Source: Haemaphysalis longicornis
Lineage: Eukaryota; Arthropoda; Arachnida; Ixodida; Ixodidae
NCBI GenBank assembly: GCA_013339765.2
Contig: CM023452.1
Coordinates: forward strand, 156,303,977 to 156,367,976
Direction of reading: 5' to 3'
DNA length: 64,000 bases
This document shows, in pieces, positions 40,338 to 52,322 of this stretch. The stretch's first letter is position 1. Each line of letters opens with the position of its first letter. The notes beneath the pieces were generated by a model. That model saw only the letters and a program-made list of their open reading frames with translations, did no database searches and had not been told where the DNA came from. The position numbers and the translations under genes are program-made.

Positions 40338-40455
40338 TTGTTGGCATTCGCCCTGGCCAAGCTTCGACACAGCACGGCGCCCGAACTCGACCGAATAACA
40401 TACCAGGCCCTCGCTAACCTGGACACCCCTTCCGTGCTTAAGCTGATTATCTCAA
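40338..40455 (+). pseudogene. LINE reverse-transcriptase fragment
   Basis: The plus frame reads AFALAKLRHSTAPELDRITY then QALANLDTPSVLKLI. This fits the fingers motif of non-LTR RT ('a...lk..saPG.DgIty..L..L'), with the Gly-x-Asp partly mutated. About 40 residues only; truncated on both sides. Confidence 0.6.
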
Positions 40456-40458
40456 TCA

Positions 40459-40680
40459 CATGTGGCAGACAAACTTACTCCCACATTAATATAAAACAGT
40501 GGAAGTCAGGCTCCGCTGCCACAAAAATATCAATACGGAAGCGGGAAAAAAATAGGCTACATTTCCAAGAGTGAATGCACCGGCCATCTATGTTGTTTTG
40601 CACATTGTTGAACGACTACGTCACGACCTTGGAGTTGCGATCTGGTATTCTGCAACCTCTGAGAAACGCCGTTTTCTTTT
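40459..40680. repeat. Dispersed repeat R1, copy 2
   Basis: Second copy of the 38847-39090 repeat. It follows directly after the RT fragment at 40338-40455, so it may have inserted into a LINE. Confidence 0.7.
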
Positions 40681-40766
40681 AATACGAAAGTGTTTTATGC
40701 CGGGGTCCACCAAGATGTCACGACGTCATATCCGTCACGGAAATGACATCGCCAGAAAAACTTAGA

Positions 40767-40852
40767 TTGACGTGGCTGCGCCGGATTCGAGCCACGAACT
40801 CTTTCGCCTAAACGGCAGGTACGAAACGCGCTCACCACTGCGCTATGAACAG
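40767..40852 (-). repeat. tRNA-like SINE head
   Basis: On the minus strand A box TAGCGCAGTGG (40845-40835) and B box GGCTCGAATCC (40793-40783), about 40 bases apart as in a tRNA. The would-be anticodon arm does not form a convincing tRNA and no acceptor stem pairs, so I call a tRNA-derived SINE head. Confidence 0.5.
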
Positions 40853-41471
40853 ACGCGTAAACAGGACAACAAACGCGCCTAATATCCTTCCCTTCAGATG
40901 GTGCTGCCATCTAGGAGAGACAAAGCGATGTACTGAATGAGCGCCGACAGTTGGCGCCTCGAAGCCGGGTGTAGCCCGAAACAACCCATTCCCGTTTGAA
41001 CCCGTCCCGCTTGAACCCATTCCCGAAACACCCTTCCCGTTTGGCCCGTTGGTCCCGTGTGCGCCCGTTCCCAAAACGTCCTTCCCGTTTGACCGCTTTC
41101 TATTTCAACACGTTCCCAAAACACCCTCCCCGTTTCAACCTGCTCCCAAAACACCCGCCTCAAATAGTTGAGATATTTTTCTGAGCTCGCAGTGCGCTTT
41201 TAGCCTCCAAAATTGCGCTGGGCAAGGTAGTGTAGGTTATTGAGTAGGTACTACAACATATTTTACTCATTTCTTGCCTAATTATTTAGTGAGAGGGTAA
41301 ATTCTATTGGTTAAGTCTCCTGCCACGCCCGTGGCACGAGCCACGCCCCCCCCCCCCTCCGCAACGGCTGCTGCCACGCAGAAGTGACGTCAAGCTAAAG
41401 TAGTCACGTGACTTCCTGTGACGTCACAAAACAAACGTCATATTTACGTCATTTGATCATACCGCTTTTTT

Positions 41472-44400
41472 GTGTTAACGACGACGGCAGCTCGGCTGTT
41501 CACGTCTTGTGTACCGATGTTCTCCGCCCGTGGTTCGAATGGCAGGCCTGACGCATCGTTTACGTTCATTACTCTCCATGTACAGGCGGCTGCCTCGTGG
41601 CGCTTTTTTCTTGTTGGGAGGTGTGCTTGTAATTATTTAGATTGGGTATTTTTTGTGAACTTGGTGTTGCACGTCTTGGTAAGCCTAACGCATTGTTTTC
41701 TGCACGCTGCTTCGCCCCGCTTTTTACATGCTCCTAGAACTGTATTGTTGTCGCTTAATATTTTGTAAGCTTCACGTTGTCTTGCAGTTCGCGTGCTATC
41801 GGCTTTACGCGCCTGCATTCGTTGCCTACTTGTGCCTCGCTTCTTCCATCCCAAGCCTTGTGTTCTAATTCTGGAGTGGTGGCTCAATTATAATACGTGG
41901 GGATCAGTATTTTCCATCGCGTCACGTCGTGGCTAACGAGGTAGCTGTCTTTGATGACATGCCAACGTGAGCGACGTAGTGTCAGCGTGTGCACGAATCG
42001 AGTGTCGTCAGGTAGCGCACGGCATCATCGAACGCAATCCGACCTCGCATGCAGCTTCTGCAGTTTTTCCCCCGGGGCAGTAGTACTATCGCCGAGAAAT
42101 GTATCCTGATTATTCCGCAGAAACGATCTGTGCACGTGGCGCTGCAGAATCCGTGCAGGGAGCGCAGCTTCACTTCCGTGGGTGGAGCCCAACTGCCCGT
42201 CCAAAGATATCTACTCAAGATACCACTGAAACCATTCGCTGACTGGCTGGCTTCTTGTTCAAGGAGGCTCAAGCTCCAACTGTGCAAGCATGGAAAAAGT
42301 GCAGCCGATAAGATCGCCGTGTGAGCCAAGTTTGGAACTTCTGCTAATAGTCCTTTAAAAGTATGGTGTGCATAAGGTTAACAAGTGACAGTTCAGTTAT
42401 GGTTCATCTATGCTCAGATTTGTTGCTTAAAGTACCATTGTGCTTTCAACTGAGAAAGTCTTAATGAAATGATAGGCAAGGCTTAAAATTGCTGCTTGGC
42501 TTTTATTTCCCTTTCCTTCGCTCCAGTACCTTTCGCCTCCTCTAACCTGGTTAGGCAACAAAACTTCCTCCTGCATCTGATTTGAGTATGTATTTTGATA
42601 GGCTCGTTCCTTCTTTACTCTTGTGTTTGGCTTGGTTGGAATTGAACATAACCAGCCACAATACTTTCATTCACTCTCAGCAGGATGGGCTAATGATGAT
42701 GAGAGCTTATCTCGGAGGCTTGCAGTCTATGCACAAACTCCAAGTGGCTGTGACATCTATATGCCCATCCCAAGCTTTCTGCGGAGTTCAACTTGACACT
42801 AATGCTTGTATTCGCAACTGGTGAAGTGTGCTTAAGCGTCTACTGTCCAAGCCTTTGGGGTAGTGAACAGGAAGAGTTTCCAAATGTGAGGGGACGTTTC
42901 ACATTCTATTGCTTTTTAACTCCGCACTGTGTAACTGTTTGAAAATGTCTCAAGTGAATTTACTTAGTGGTAAGGGGCATTATAAAATGTCCCACATTTC
43001 GTTCACAATGATGCAAGTCTCGTCAGAAGCTAGCTGCTAGAAAACACATCCACGGGTTGTGTGTTGTGTGCCCATTAGCTGTCTCCTTTTCTTCCGCAAA
43101 ACGAGCACTTAAACAATCCTTTAAGCCAACAGGCTTAAAAAAGAGTTCATCAGGTACAACTTCGGAGTAATGGTTGGTGTCGAGCGTGATATTGCTCACT
43201 CCCGACAGTACTTCTTAATACCTTGTGCAAGAACTGGAGCCAAGGCCACGTGCGTGGATGTGAATGTCTGTTGGTGTTTGTGAAAGTTGCAGTACAGCTG
43301 GAAGGTGTATGGATCATGGGGGGCTCTAACAATAAAATGACTGCTGAACGTACTGTTGCTCTCGTATCAATGAGCAACATGTGAGCATTGATAAGTGCTT
43401 CACTGTTGACATTTTTGTTACACAAAAGCAGGCCATGTTAAGGCCCCCTGGCAAATATTCATGAAAACGCTGGACCAAAAAGCTGCCAACACATGGAAAC
43501 CATGTTGATCACGGCACCTTTCCTAGTACTTCAGTACCGTTTATCAGTGCTGTGTTTTTCACCCCAACTAGTAAACTATCCCAGCGTTGCACCTTAAGCC
43601 AGAAATCAAACGCTTGCTTGTCAATGATAAGTGATCTGCCAAACTTCCGTGTCTACGCAAAAAGTGAGTAGCTCTACTTTCTGTGCACTGTTTGTGGTGG
43701 TGAAAGCACACCATTTCTAAACAAAATGCCAGGGTTTATCCTGGAAGACGCACAGCATTTAAAACCTCAACAAAAAAGGAATAAGCAAGTGATACTTTCT
43801 TGCACTACACTAGAGTCCTGCGGGAAAGCCAAACCAGCAAGTGATCTTTTTCTACAAAGCCCTGCAGAGGAGCCAAGAAAAAGATTCCTTTTTGCGGACA
43901 CCAAAGCTACGCTGGAAAGCCAAAATGTGTGGTGTCTGTTACTGCAGATTAGCTGCAAGACGGGCATGTTCACGCAAAGATTTATGAACCAGGCTGGCAG
44001 GGTAACAAAATCATTGAATGAGGTTACAACAAAATGTGTTATGAAAAATGATATAATACTGTTTGCTATAAATAGCAATTAAAGGTATAAAATGGTTTTG
44101 ACACCAATTAAATGGCCTGTTGGAAATCATTGGCAAAACCTAAAGAGCAACATTTCATACAGCTGCAATTGTGAAATAGCAAAGCGTGGTTGGGGGCCTG
44201 AATTCAGCAGGCGTGCTCCAGCTGAGAATGTATAATTGCAGAGAAAAACAATTATAAAAAGCTAGGGAAAATGTGAGCTTAGTTGAATTACCACCAAGAT
44301 ATTTGGTAGAGAGAATAGTTACAAAAATAAAGAAGCAACATGGGGAGCTTTATTTTCCCTGATTTAAGTTTATCAGCACTGAGCTTCATGTTCTGCATGT

Positions 44401-44571
44401 CCCATGGAAAAATGTTACACCTGCATGCACTCAGCACATCACATTTTACGGTATAACACAGTTTACTTCGAACATAGGTAGTAAATAAGACAATATTGCA
44501 TAAGCAGTTCATTTATACGTGAAATAGAAACAGCAGAGTTTTTAAAATGAAGCCCGTAAGTGTGCTGAATG
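41472..44571. other. Interior of the 9.1-kb element, left part
   Basis: Several frames of 60-120 codons on both strands (for example 42049-42324 plus) have no recognisable domain. Either introns hide a transposase or the element is non-autonomous. No repeat ends are visible. Confidence 0.35.
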
Positions 44572-44576
44572 AAAGG

Positions 44577-44782
44577 TGTTGTATTGTGTAATGTAGTTCT
44601 GTTCATGCCACCAGGTGGCGCACAATGCTAAGGTGGCCAATTTCCAGCATCATCATCAGCAACCGCAAGCCCGGTTATAAATATCGTGTAACAAGAATAA
44701 AGGCTCTCTTTTTCCGTGGGTACGAGGTAGCGTCTGCGTCTCTCTGCCGCGTATGGTGACTCGGTGGGCGGTGGATACAACA
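44577..44782 (+). repeat. 5' LTR
   Basis: 206 bp with a TATAAATA promoter-like box (~44676) and AATAAA signal (~44696). It is followed by TAA and TGGCGACGAGG (44786 on), a likely tRNA primer-binding site, and then by an (ACTGCATACTGCA)-type minisatellite at 44837-44915. Confidence 0.9.
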
Positions 44783-44925
44783 TAATGGCGACGAGGTAAC
44801 CCTTTTCGGCTGCGGGCGGAACGCCACGCCACTACTGCAATACTGCATACTGCACTACTGCGCTACTGCAATACTGCATACTGCAATACTGCATACTGCA
44901 ATACGGCATACTGTAATCTTCTTCA

Positions 44926-45420
44926 ATGGCACTGACGCCGCCGCCGCCGTTTCTACCGACACCGGGAAAGCCCGCCATACCGTGGACGCAATGGCGTCGG
45001 CTGCTCTCGAACTACCTCGTAGCGGTGGCGAGCGACGCGTACCTGCCAACACGCCGCAAGGCGCTCCTTCTACATTGCCTGGGGGTCGAGGGTCAACGAA
45101 TCTACTACACGCTACCAGAGAAGCAACCTACGGAGGACGAAGACGAATTCAAGACTACTCTACAGACGCTCGAGGCCTACTACACAGCAAGTACTAACGT
45201 TGTCATTGAACGCCAGCGGTTTGGTCAACGCGTTCAGTTGCCAGGTGAGACCGCGGACATGCTCGTTTCTTCGCTGCAAGAACTTTCACTTTCCTGCGCC
45301 CGTAATGACAGGGCCGACGAGTTCATACGCGACCAACTCGTCGCCAAAACGAGCAACACCGTACTTCGGGAGTGGCTACTTTTGGAAGGCTCCTCATTGA
45401 CGTTGGACAGGGCCCTCTAA
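44926..45420 (+). pseudogene. gag of the RT-less LTR element (frameshifted)
   Basis: The ATG at 44926 opens a 164-codon frame with a Pro-rich start and a gag-type core (PWTQWRRLLSNYLVA, then LLLHCLGVEGQRIYYTL), as in insect and tick Ty3/gypsy capsid proteins. The frame stops at 45420, but the expected continuation (ARSIEEAAKYSKEL and the zinc knuckles) lies in another frame that overlaps from 45372. This is either a one-base indel or the element's own frameshift site; the position inside capsid, before the knuckles, favours an indel. When intact, gag would form the particle that packages element RNA. Confidence 0.75.
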
Positions 45421-46802
45421 TTGCTCGAAGTATCGAAGAAGCTGCAAAATATTCCAAGGAGTTGTCATCAGCTAGCTCTGCAGGGTACGTGCAAAAACTG
45501 GATAAGCGTTCGGCGCCAGGGCCAGCCGAACATGCCTCGTCGGGACAAAATAGTCGGACTTGCTTTCGCTGCGGCTCTGCGAAACACTTAGCCAATTCTA
45601 GTATTTGCAAAGCAAGGAACAAGACCTGCAACAACTGTGGCAAGGTAGGCCATTTCGAGAGAGTCTGTCGTAGCGAGAAGCTTTGCAAGAAGTCACTTGC
45701 TGTTCATGAAGTCCAGCACCACGATCCAACAGCTCTAAGCGTACTGCAACTTAACGGGGAACAGAGCACCGGAGTGCGCATACAAGTACAGGTTCAAGAA
45801 ACTCTCGTCGATTTCCTCGTGGACACGGGTTCTGCAGTTTCAATTCTTGCTGCTGACACGTACAGCAAACTGAGGCCTCCACCACCACTCCAGCCAACAT
45901 CGGCGGCATTGCTCGATTTTTCACGCAGAAAAATCTACATTCAAGGATGCTTCGCCACACCAGTCCAGTATCGGAACTGGCATGCTGAACTTCTTTTCTA
46001 CGTGGTACCACAGGGCACAAATCTCCTGGGCAATGACGCTATCAACACACTGAAACTACAGATAAATGGTAGGTCACACGTCTGCTTCCACACTTCTTGT
46101 AAACCGGAAGAGCTCTCTCCTGAGTATGGAGCCCGTCCGGAGCCGGAAGATGCTGTTTGCTTTGTTTCTTCATGTTTAACTCACGAGGAATTCGTAACCG
46201 CAACTGCGCAGGATTCTGTACTTTGCCAAGTGATGCAGTGGACAACGTCCAGGTGGCCATCAGCCAAGACGCTGCCTCCAGAAGCAATGCCTTTCTCCAG
46301 GGTTCGGGACGAACTGTCAGTGATGAATGACCTGCTGCTCCGAGGGGAACAGTTCGTGGTACCTTCTTCGTTGGTGAGCAGACTTCTGGATATCGCCCAT
46401 GAATCACACCCAGGCATCACGCGTACAAAGCAACGACTCCGAGAAAAATACTGGTGGCCTGGCATGAACAAGCACGTCGAACAGCTGATCAAGTCTTGTG
46501 CCGTTTGTCAGTCTGTTGACAAACCAGCAAAGCCAGTTGTGCCGCTAATGCAGCCGGTACCATTTCCTTCAGCGTCGTGGGAGAAGATAGGCATCGACAT
46601 CGTTGGTCCTTTCGCAAGGGCTCCTCATGACTGTCGTTTTGCCATTACTTTAGTAGACTACTTCAGCAAGTGGCCAGAAGTAGGGTTCACCTTCAACGTC
46701 ACTTCAGCGACGACCATGTCCTTTTTGCGGAGTATATTTAGCCGTGAAGGCTATCCGAAAGAGATAGTGAGTGACCATGGGCCACAATTTACATCCGTCT
46801 AG
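45372..46802 (+). pseudogene. gag end, protease and integrase of the RT-less LTR element
   Basis: An open frame of 476 codons. Two CCHC knuckles (CFRCGSAKHLANSSIC from ~45561 and CNNCGKVGHFERVC) bind RNA. An aspartic protease with LVDTGSAVSIL is near 45820. Integrase then follows: the HHCC zinc domain (HPGITRTKQRL...CAVCQ, 46400-46515) and a catalytic core with first Asp in GIDIVGPF (~46590) and second in VSDHGPQF (~46775). Reverse transcriptase and RNase H, normally ~500 residues between protease and integrase, are absent. The frame ends at a TAG (46801-46803) in the middle of the integrase core. The product could not replicate its own RNA. Confidence 0.85.
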
Positions 46803-46814
46803 TTTGAACAATTC

Positions 46815-47573
46815 TTGCGCAATAGAGGTATCCCCCACACATTCTCGGAAGTCTATCATCCACAGTCAAATGGACAAGTGGAACGGTTTAATCGTGTGTT
46901 AAAGGAGTACGTTCAGGTGTGTCTGGAGGAACACCGCCCACTAAAAGAGGCTGTCACAAAGTACCTTGGGATCTACCGCTGCACCCCGCATGCAACTACG
47001 GGTCAGAAACCTGCTGTTCTTCTACACGGCCGTCACCCAAGGACCAGACTTGATCTCGCTGCAGGACCGACTGGAAGTGTTCCTGAGGTCGGAGGCGTGG
47101 AGCTTCAAGCCGTCAAGCAAAGGGTAACTCGGAAACAGCTTGCAAGCAAGCACTATACGGATCGACGTCGTGCAGCCAAACATTCGTCCCTGAGCGCAGG
47201 ACAAGCAGTTCGGATTAAGCTACCGGGACATGTGCCAAAGGGTTCCCCATCGTATTCACCTCCTTTTGCCGTGGTTCGGTGCCAACATGAGGACACGTAC
47301 GAGCTGAGCGACGGTCGCGTTTGGAATCGTGAGCGGCTGATTCCATACACTGCAGCCTGGAATCCTGCGACAGAGGCAACCTGCGTTTCCCCTGGGACTC
47401 CCGGCTCCACCGCAGCACAGCCCCCGAGTACCCAGAGGTTCCAGCCACTTACTACCCCGGCCAGCACCGACAGAACGGCAGTTCCAACTTCAACTGCAAG
47501 TACTGGTTGTTGTGTTGTGCGACGGTGTGCTGCCCCTTTTTGGGAGGAGGGGATGTTGTGTTGTGTAATGTAG
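46815..47573 (+). pseudogene. Integrase C-terminal part after the in-frame TAG
   Basis: Continues in the same frame after the stop at 46801-46803. It has the catalytic Glu region (YHPQSNGQVERFNRVLKEY, 46854-46910), then a basic linker and a C-terminal module with HVPKGSPSYSPPFAVV and a YELSDGRVWNRERLIPY segment, as in gypsy integrase tails. It runs 20 bases into the 3' LTR. The first ATG at 46815 lies inside the integrase core, so it is not an independent gene. Confidence 0.85.
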
Positions 47574-47759
47574 TTGTGTTCATGCCACCAGGTGGCGCAC
47601 AATGCTAAGGTGGCCAATTTCCAGCATCATCATCGGCAACCGCAAGCCCGGTTATAAATATCGTGTAACAAGAATAAAGGCTCTCTTTTTCCGTGGGTAC
47701 GAGGTAGCGTCTGCGTCTCTCTGCCACGTATGGTGACTCGGTGGGCGGTGGATACAACA
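47554..47759 (+). repeat. 3' LTR
   Basis: Differs from the 5' LTR at four of 206 positions. It is preceded by a G-rich polypurine tract (GGGAGGAGGGGA) ending at 47553. Confidence 0.9.
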
Positions 47760-47764
47760 AAAGG

Positions 47765-50400
47765 GACCAATGATGAGTTTATGTTGTCACTAATAACAAA
47801 TTTCAACGACCTTGTCTGAAACAAACCCCTTCCATGGAGGGACTGTGTGTAATCATAAGATTTTTTTGATAAAAGATTGTAAATGCCCTGTAAATGTACG
47901 TCAAAAGGTATTTTAAGGCCCTAGTCGTGGCCTGTGAGTCATCGGCGCTTTTTTCTGGTGTTTATATGATCAAGGGCTGTTGTACGGGATCCACCTTCTC
48001 TTCTCACTTTGGTCACCATCTTTCCTAGTCACAGCATTCATGTGCTTGGCGAGGACGACAGTCGGCACCAACTATCAGCCGAGTCCCTTCAGGCTGGGAC
48101 AATTGCTGGACAGGCTAAACAATGTTTTTATAATCCCTAACTGAGAGCTTTCACTTTTTGTTTTGTTAAAGAACATTTAGGCAACCCTTCAAGAACTGTC
48201 CGAAATAACAAAAATTACTATTGTGCCCGTTAAATAGTTAATCTACGTACAGTGAACGATGGCATAAGATCTATCAATGCGAACTTACCCTTTGAACCTG
48301 CTTAATATTTAGCAGAGACTCACTCCATTCATTAGCTGTTTTATGGCGCTGTGTGGGTGGGCTACTGGTTTCCGCCTGTGGGCCGCGCTAGTTTCCAGTC
48401 CTCCTGTCAAATGTTTTTGGATACTAGCACTACCCTGCAGTGTACGAGCCATGGATTCCTTGGGTTGGCCATGTGAAATTCTAGTGAATCGTTACAAGCC
48501 ACCAAAGAAAGTGAGCATTTGTTTATCGACCACTGTTTTGTGGCCACGAAAAGTTTCGTTCATTAAAAAGACTAACAAATGACAGCAATTTTATTGCAAA
48601 CTTCAAACAAATAATTGGTATTACAGAAAATGTGTAAAGCAGCCGGAGCTCCATAGCCACTTTCCAGCTATTTCTCCATGCCATCACAGAATTTTGTTTG
48701 TGCGACTAACAGATACCGACCTATTCCACTGCAAAGAAACATAACTGGGCCATTGCAGTGGGGCCTCTAGTTCTGTTTGATCATATCACTTGAGTGTTAA
48801 CGTACAGTTAACATACTGATGACTGTGTTTATAGTGCATGCACATATAACAACAATGTAGTTTGAAATTGGGATCTTTTTCACCATTTCTTTTTGTTAAA
48901 TTCGCCCCATGACAGCCTTGACGTTTGCCTATGAATTACATTTGCAGCATGTTCGCTGCTTATACCTGTTTACACAAACAATCCGTAGATGCTCTCACGT
49001 TCCAGGCACATCTTAAGATTCTCTTTGATGTTGCTTATTGAGCCTGTGCAGAACCTATAAGTTTTCATATGCTGGAGTGCATGCACGTGTATTAGACATG
49101 ATGGCCGGCCAAGTGTACACCCTTCCTATTACCGTCTGTACAGCCTCTTCTCTGACCCTATCGTCTGGGTGTCCTGAATTAACTTCCCTTGCATGAGGGA
49201 CTCAGTCAAGTCTGGCCAACATAGCGTATACCACGGTACAGTGAGACGTGAAAGTTATACCAGTGCAGTAGCTATGAGATGAAACGCCTAACTAGTCTAC
49301 CTTTTGAAGGCCGCAGGTCCTAAACTGTCGTAGAATCATGTATTGTACTACGAAATCTTTGGTTTCTACTAGGAAATCTTTTTAAGCGCTGAATATCACT
49401 CAATTATGATGCTTGTGGCGCATGCTCACAAGACTTTTTCTGCTCATAAAACGTATCGTGGGTGTAAAACAAATTTTAGGCTACAATTTCGCCCACTAGA
49501 AAATAGGAACTTCCCGATTTTCGGAAGTTGTCCTTGCTAATATTTCCGAACAGGAGAACTACTGTAGTGGTACGCACGCGGTACATGTGTGGGGACACCA
49601 AAGATTACCTTTCCTATTCTTGGCGCAATTGTCTGTAATTGTAATGCGCACATGTGCCTAGTAAAAAACAGTTGCCGCTATTACCCTTCGTCCTCGGCAC
49701 TGTACATTCCGATTATCTTTTGGCGCTGCTAACTTGTCTTCATTTCGAGAACACACACCGCGATTTCAGGTCGATAATTTAAGCATTCTGAACTTGCTGT
49801 GGTGCAAACTGTTGATAGCAGATGTCGCCGCGCCGACATGCGTCAAAAGGTCCACAGAATTACGCTCGGACGGTGTCTTTTCTTGTGTGGAACGTAGCTT
49901 GTTCGAACTGGGCCAGTCGGCTGTGCGATGTCGTCTCACGTACGCTGAAACTGTACGCAGGTAGCATCGGCGTACACCAAGCATAACCAACCGGTCACAG
50001 GTCAACATTACTCGAGAGCGGCTATTTTGCTGCGGTATGGAAAGGCTGGCTGGGTCCCCACGCAATACATAATCACAAGCAACTTTCTCACGTTTTCAGA
50101 TAGTGCTTCTAACAATATGAACTCCGGTTTATCTACGTTGTCGGCCCGAGAAAATCGGAGCTTCGTCACGCTTTCGGATACGCGACTCCATGTACACGAT
50201 ACGGCAGCTGGCAGCAGCAGCAGCATCGCCGGCTGCTCCCGCAAGAACAAAAATTGTTTGTTTAGAAAAGTTTTAGCAGTTCAATGGTGCGTTATTTTGT
50301 ACTGCAAATAAAAAAAATGTGTATTTCGGACTACACTACACAAAATAATGACAATTATTAATGTTATGACGTCATTATGACGTCACGCGTGGCAGCAGCG
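47765..50400. other. Interior of the 9.1-kb element, right part
   Basis: AT-rich; frames up to 99 codons but no recognisable protein. CRE-like GACGTCA motifs cluster near the right end (50368-50386), mirrored in the left arm. Confidence 0.35.
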
Positions 50401-51756
50401 TGTGGCACGAGACGTTGCCAATTCTATTTCACCTTGACTTCAATTCTACTCGGTAGATGGCGCCCCCGACACGATTTCTTTTTATAGTTTTACAGGCGGT
50501 GGCTACTGTATTCTCGAAACAACAACAGTTATTGTGAACTACAGCAACAAAACTATGTAAGATTTGCTTTGAAACTAATTCATCAGATGTCGTTACTTGC
50601 GCCGGGGCGGCCGGAATACGCAAACCGCAAACGGTGTGCTAACCGGTAACACGGTAAATGGTGAAGCAAACACGGTAACGATATGCTAGAACTCTCTATT
50701 ATGGACGGATAACTACCTAAATGTTTGCTTTTACTTTTCCATGTACTGTAAAAAAGTACCAACAGCAGAATACAGCTTGGGGTGTTCTTAACGCCTGGAT
50801 GAAAAATATGTGCGAACCCTTTCCTCCAAACAAAAATTTCAGCTTTAGAATTCAATCGCCATTCTTTTACAGATATGTGCTTATGAAGTGACCCTTGGCC
50901 ACAGATTAAAATTGACCGTACCACTGGCTTGGTATAATAGTTACCGCGTTCATAAAATACATTTTTTTTCTGTAGTTTGCTAGATTTGGTAATTATGTGT
51001 CGCGAGATCTTTTTCCTGCGTCCTAATAAAACAGTAGCCATGTACTACCCTTAATAAATTAATAGTTGCATTTGTTAAAACACCCAACTTCATTTTCGGC
51101 AAGAGGTCGGGACGCTACAAATTGGCACTGCGACGGCGGAAAGGTTCTATTTTGTTAATTCTCGTCCTTTCTTTTTTTTGTATGTGTTGCATATAAGTGA
51201 ATGTGCATTCATACATGCAACCGTAGGGGCTGGAACTAACACCGCTGCCGCGGAGTACGCATGCGAGCAACACGTTCCAGACTGTTCGACCAACGCAGAA
51301 GCAGACGGAAGGGAGTGGTTTCAGCTGTACCTAATTCACCAACGCTGTACGGAGTCGTATGTAATGCAGCAACCTACGAGTTGTTTTTTAATTGGCGCCG
51401 CGTATCGTAAAACTGACCATTGCGAAACGTTTCTTTTTCATGAGGTTAAAATACAGTCGGACGTAAGTATAATTTCGGAAATCGCACGCCTCGGTCCGAG
51501 TCACCCTAGTTGAAACTGGGTCCGTTATTCCGGGACGGGACTAAATGGGAAAATACAAAACGGGAAGGGCGTTTTGTACCGGGTTGAGGCGGCACGGAAC
51601 AAACGAGGAGGTTAAAATGGGAACGGGTTCAAACGGGAACAGGCGAAATGGGACAGGGCGAAAGGGGAAGGTCGTTTTGCGCCGGGTTGAAACGGGAGGG
51701 AACAAGCGGGAAGGATGGAATGGGAATGGGTTCCAACGGGAACCTCCCTCGATGCC

Positions 51757-52124
51757 AGCGCCTACGTGTACGGGGTACGCGCAGCGTAATCTGCGGAGAA
51801 GCCGACTTGCGGATGTCACGCTCGTGACACGGTCCGCTGCTCCTTTCGCTGCAGCGGACCGTGTGTTCACCAAACCATTCACTGAAACCCCGTTGGGTTT
51901 CGTTCGCACGGACGGTTTGCGAGCACCTGTGGTTTCAGTCGGATTTGCGCAATGCTCCGGCGCGTGCAAACCAGTGTCTCACGTTGATGCATATAACGCT
52001 GCCATACCGACGAAATATAAATAGCGATGTGCAAGTTCACATCGATGCACAATAAACATTCCACTGCTCCTGTGAAGACACATTTCACTTCCGTGTTTTA
52101 CCGGTTTCTATGGTAGAGGAAACA
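51757..52124. other. Unclassified DNA with a hairpin and LTR-like signals
   Basis: A perfect 13-bp inverted repeat (ACACGGTCCGCTG, 51827-51839 and 51852-51864) and, further on, ATATAAATA (52014) followed by AATAAA (52051). The last two are spaced as in a compact LTR, but no paired copy is in the window. Confidence 0.35.
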
Positions 52125-52322
52125 ACCACATTTTTTTCCTTCTTTTTTGCTCTGTTTCAGCACGTTTCAACGCTATGAAATGTCCACTTTGTTCATGCAG
52201 CCGCGATCGCTTAGCCACATCTTTTTCAACAGTCAACTCTCTATGCATGCCTCCATCAGTGAACTTTTTTTCGCGGTGTTTGGCGCAAGGAACCTCGATT
52301 CGTGGGCATGTGGCTAATTTTC
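52125..52322. repeat. Dispersed repeat R2, copy 2
   Basis: Second copy of the 39077-39280 repeat, about 85% similar by eye, ending at GTGGCTAATTTTCC. Confidence 0.7.

Larger units (their letters stand above)
44577..47759 (+). mobile_element. LTR retrotransposon lacking RT/RNase H, with intact LTRs and 5-bp TSD
   Basis: Two 206-bp LTRs (44577-44782 and 47554-47759) differ at four positions. They start TGTTGT and end ACAACA, and are flanked by AAAGG on both sides (44572-44576 and 47760-47764). Internal order is gag, zinc knuckles, protease and integrase. Only ~540 bp separate protease and integrase, so RT and RNase H are deleted. Total 3.18 kb. Ty3/gypsy by its integrase. Nested in the 9.1-kb element. 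Confidence 0.92.
41309..50419. mobile_element. 9.1-kb terminal-inverted-repeat element nested in copy B
   Basis: Flanked by AATTCTATT on both sides (41300-41308 and 50420-50428). The homologous site in copy A (7275-7282) is unoccupied. The left end is GGTTAAGTCTCCTGCCACGC. The right end, reversed, is GGCAACGTCTCGTGCCACAC. Both then share CTGCTGCCACGC and GTGACGTCA, with ~35 extra bases in the left arm. The 9-bp duplication and G-start termini suggest a Mutator-like element. Without the nested LTR element it is ~5.9 kb. I found no transposase or known domain in 41470-44570 or 47765-50400. Confidence 0.75.
40967..51747. mobile_element. Fold-back, Mutator-like element copy B with 9-bp TSD
   Basis: Flanked by CTCGAAGCC (40958-40966) and CTCGATGCC (51748-51756), one mismatch. 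The left end (40967-41299) matches copy A 6991-7274. The right part (50421-51747) matches copy A 7275-7845, 8438-8956 and 10851-11148. The ends are the same inverted ~16-bp minisatellite units. The 9.1 kb between 41309 and 50419 is a nested element absent from copy A. Confidence 0.8.

Noticed and set aside
44577..47759. Endogenous retrovirus with an envelope gene
   Set aside because: No env-like frame lies between integrase and the 3' LTR; the element is an ordinary Ty3/gypsy-type retrotransposon with a deletion.
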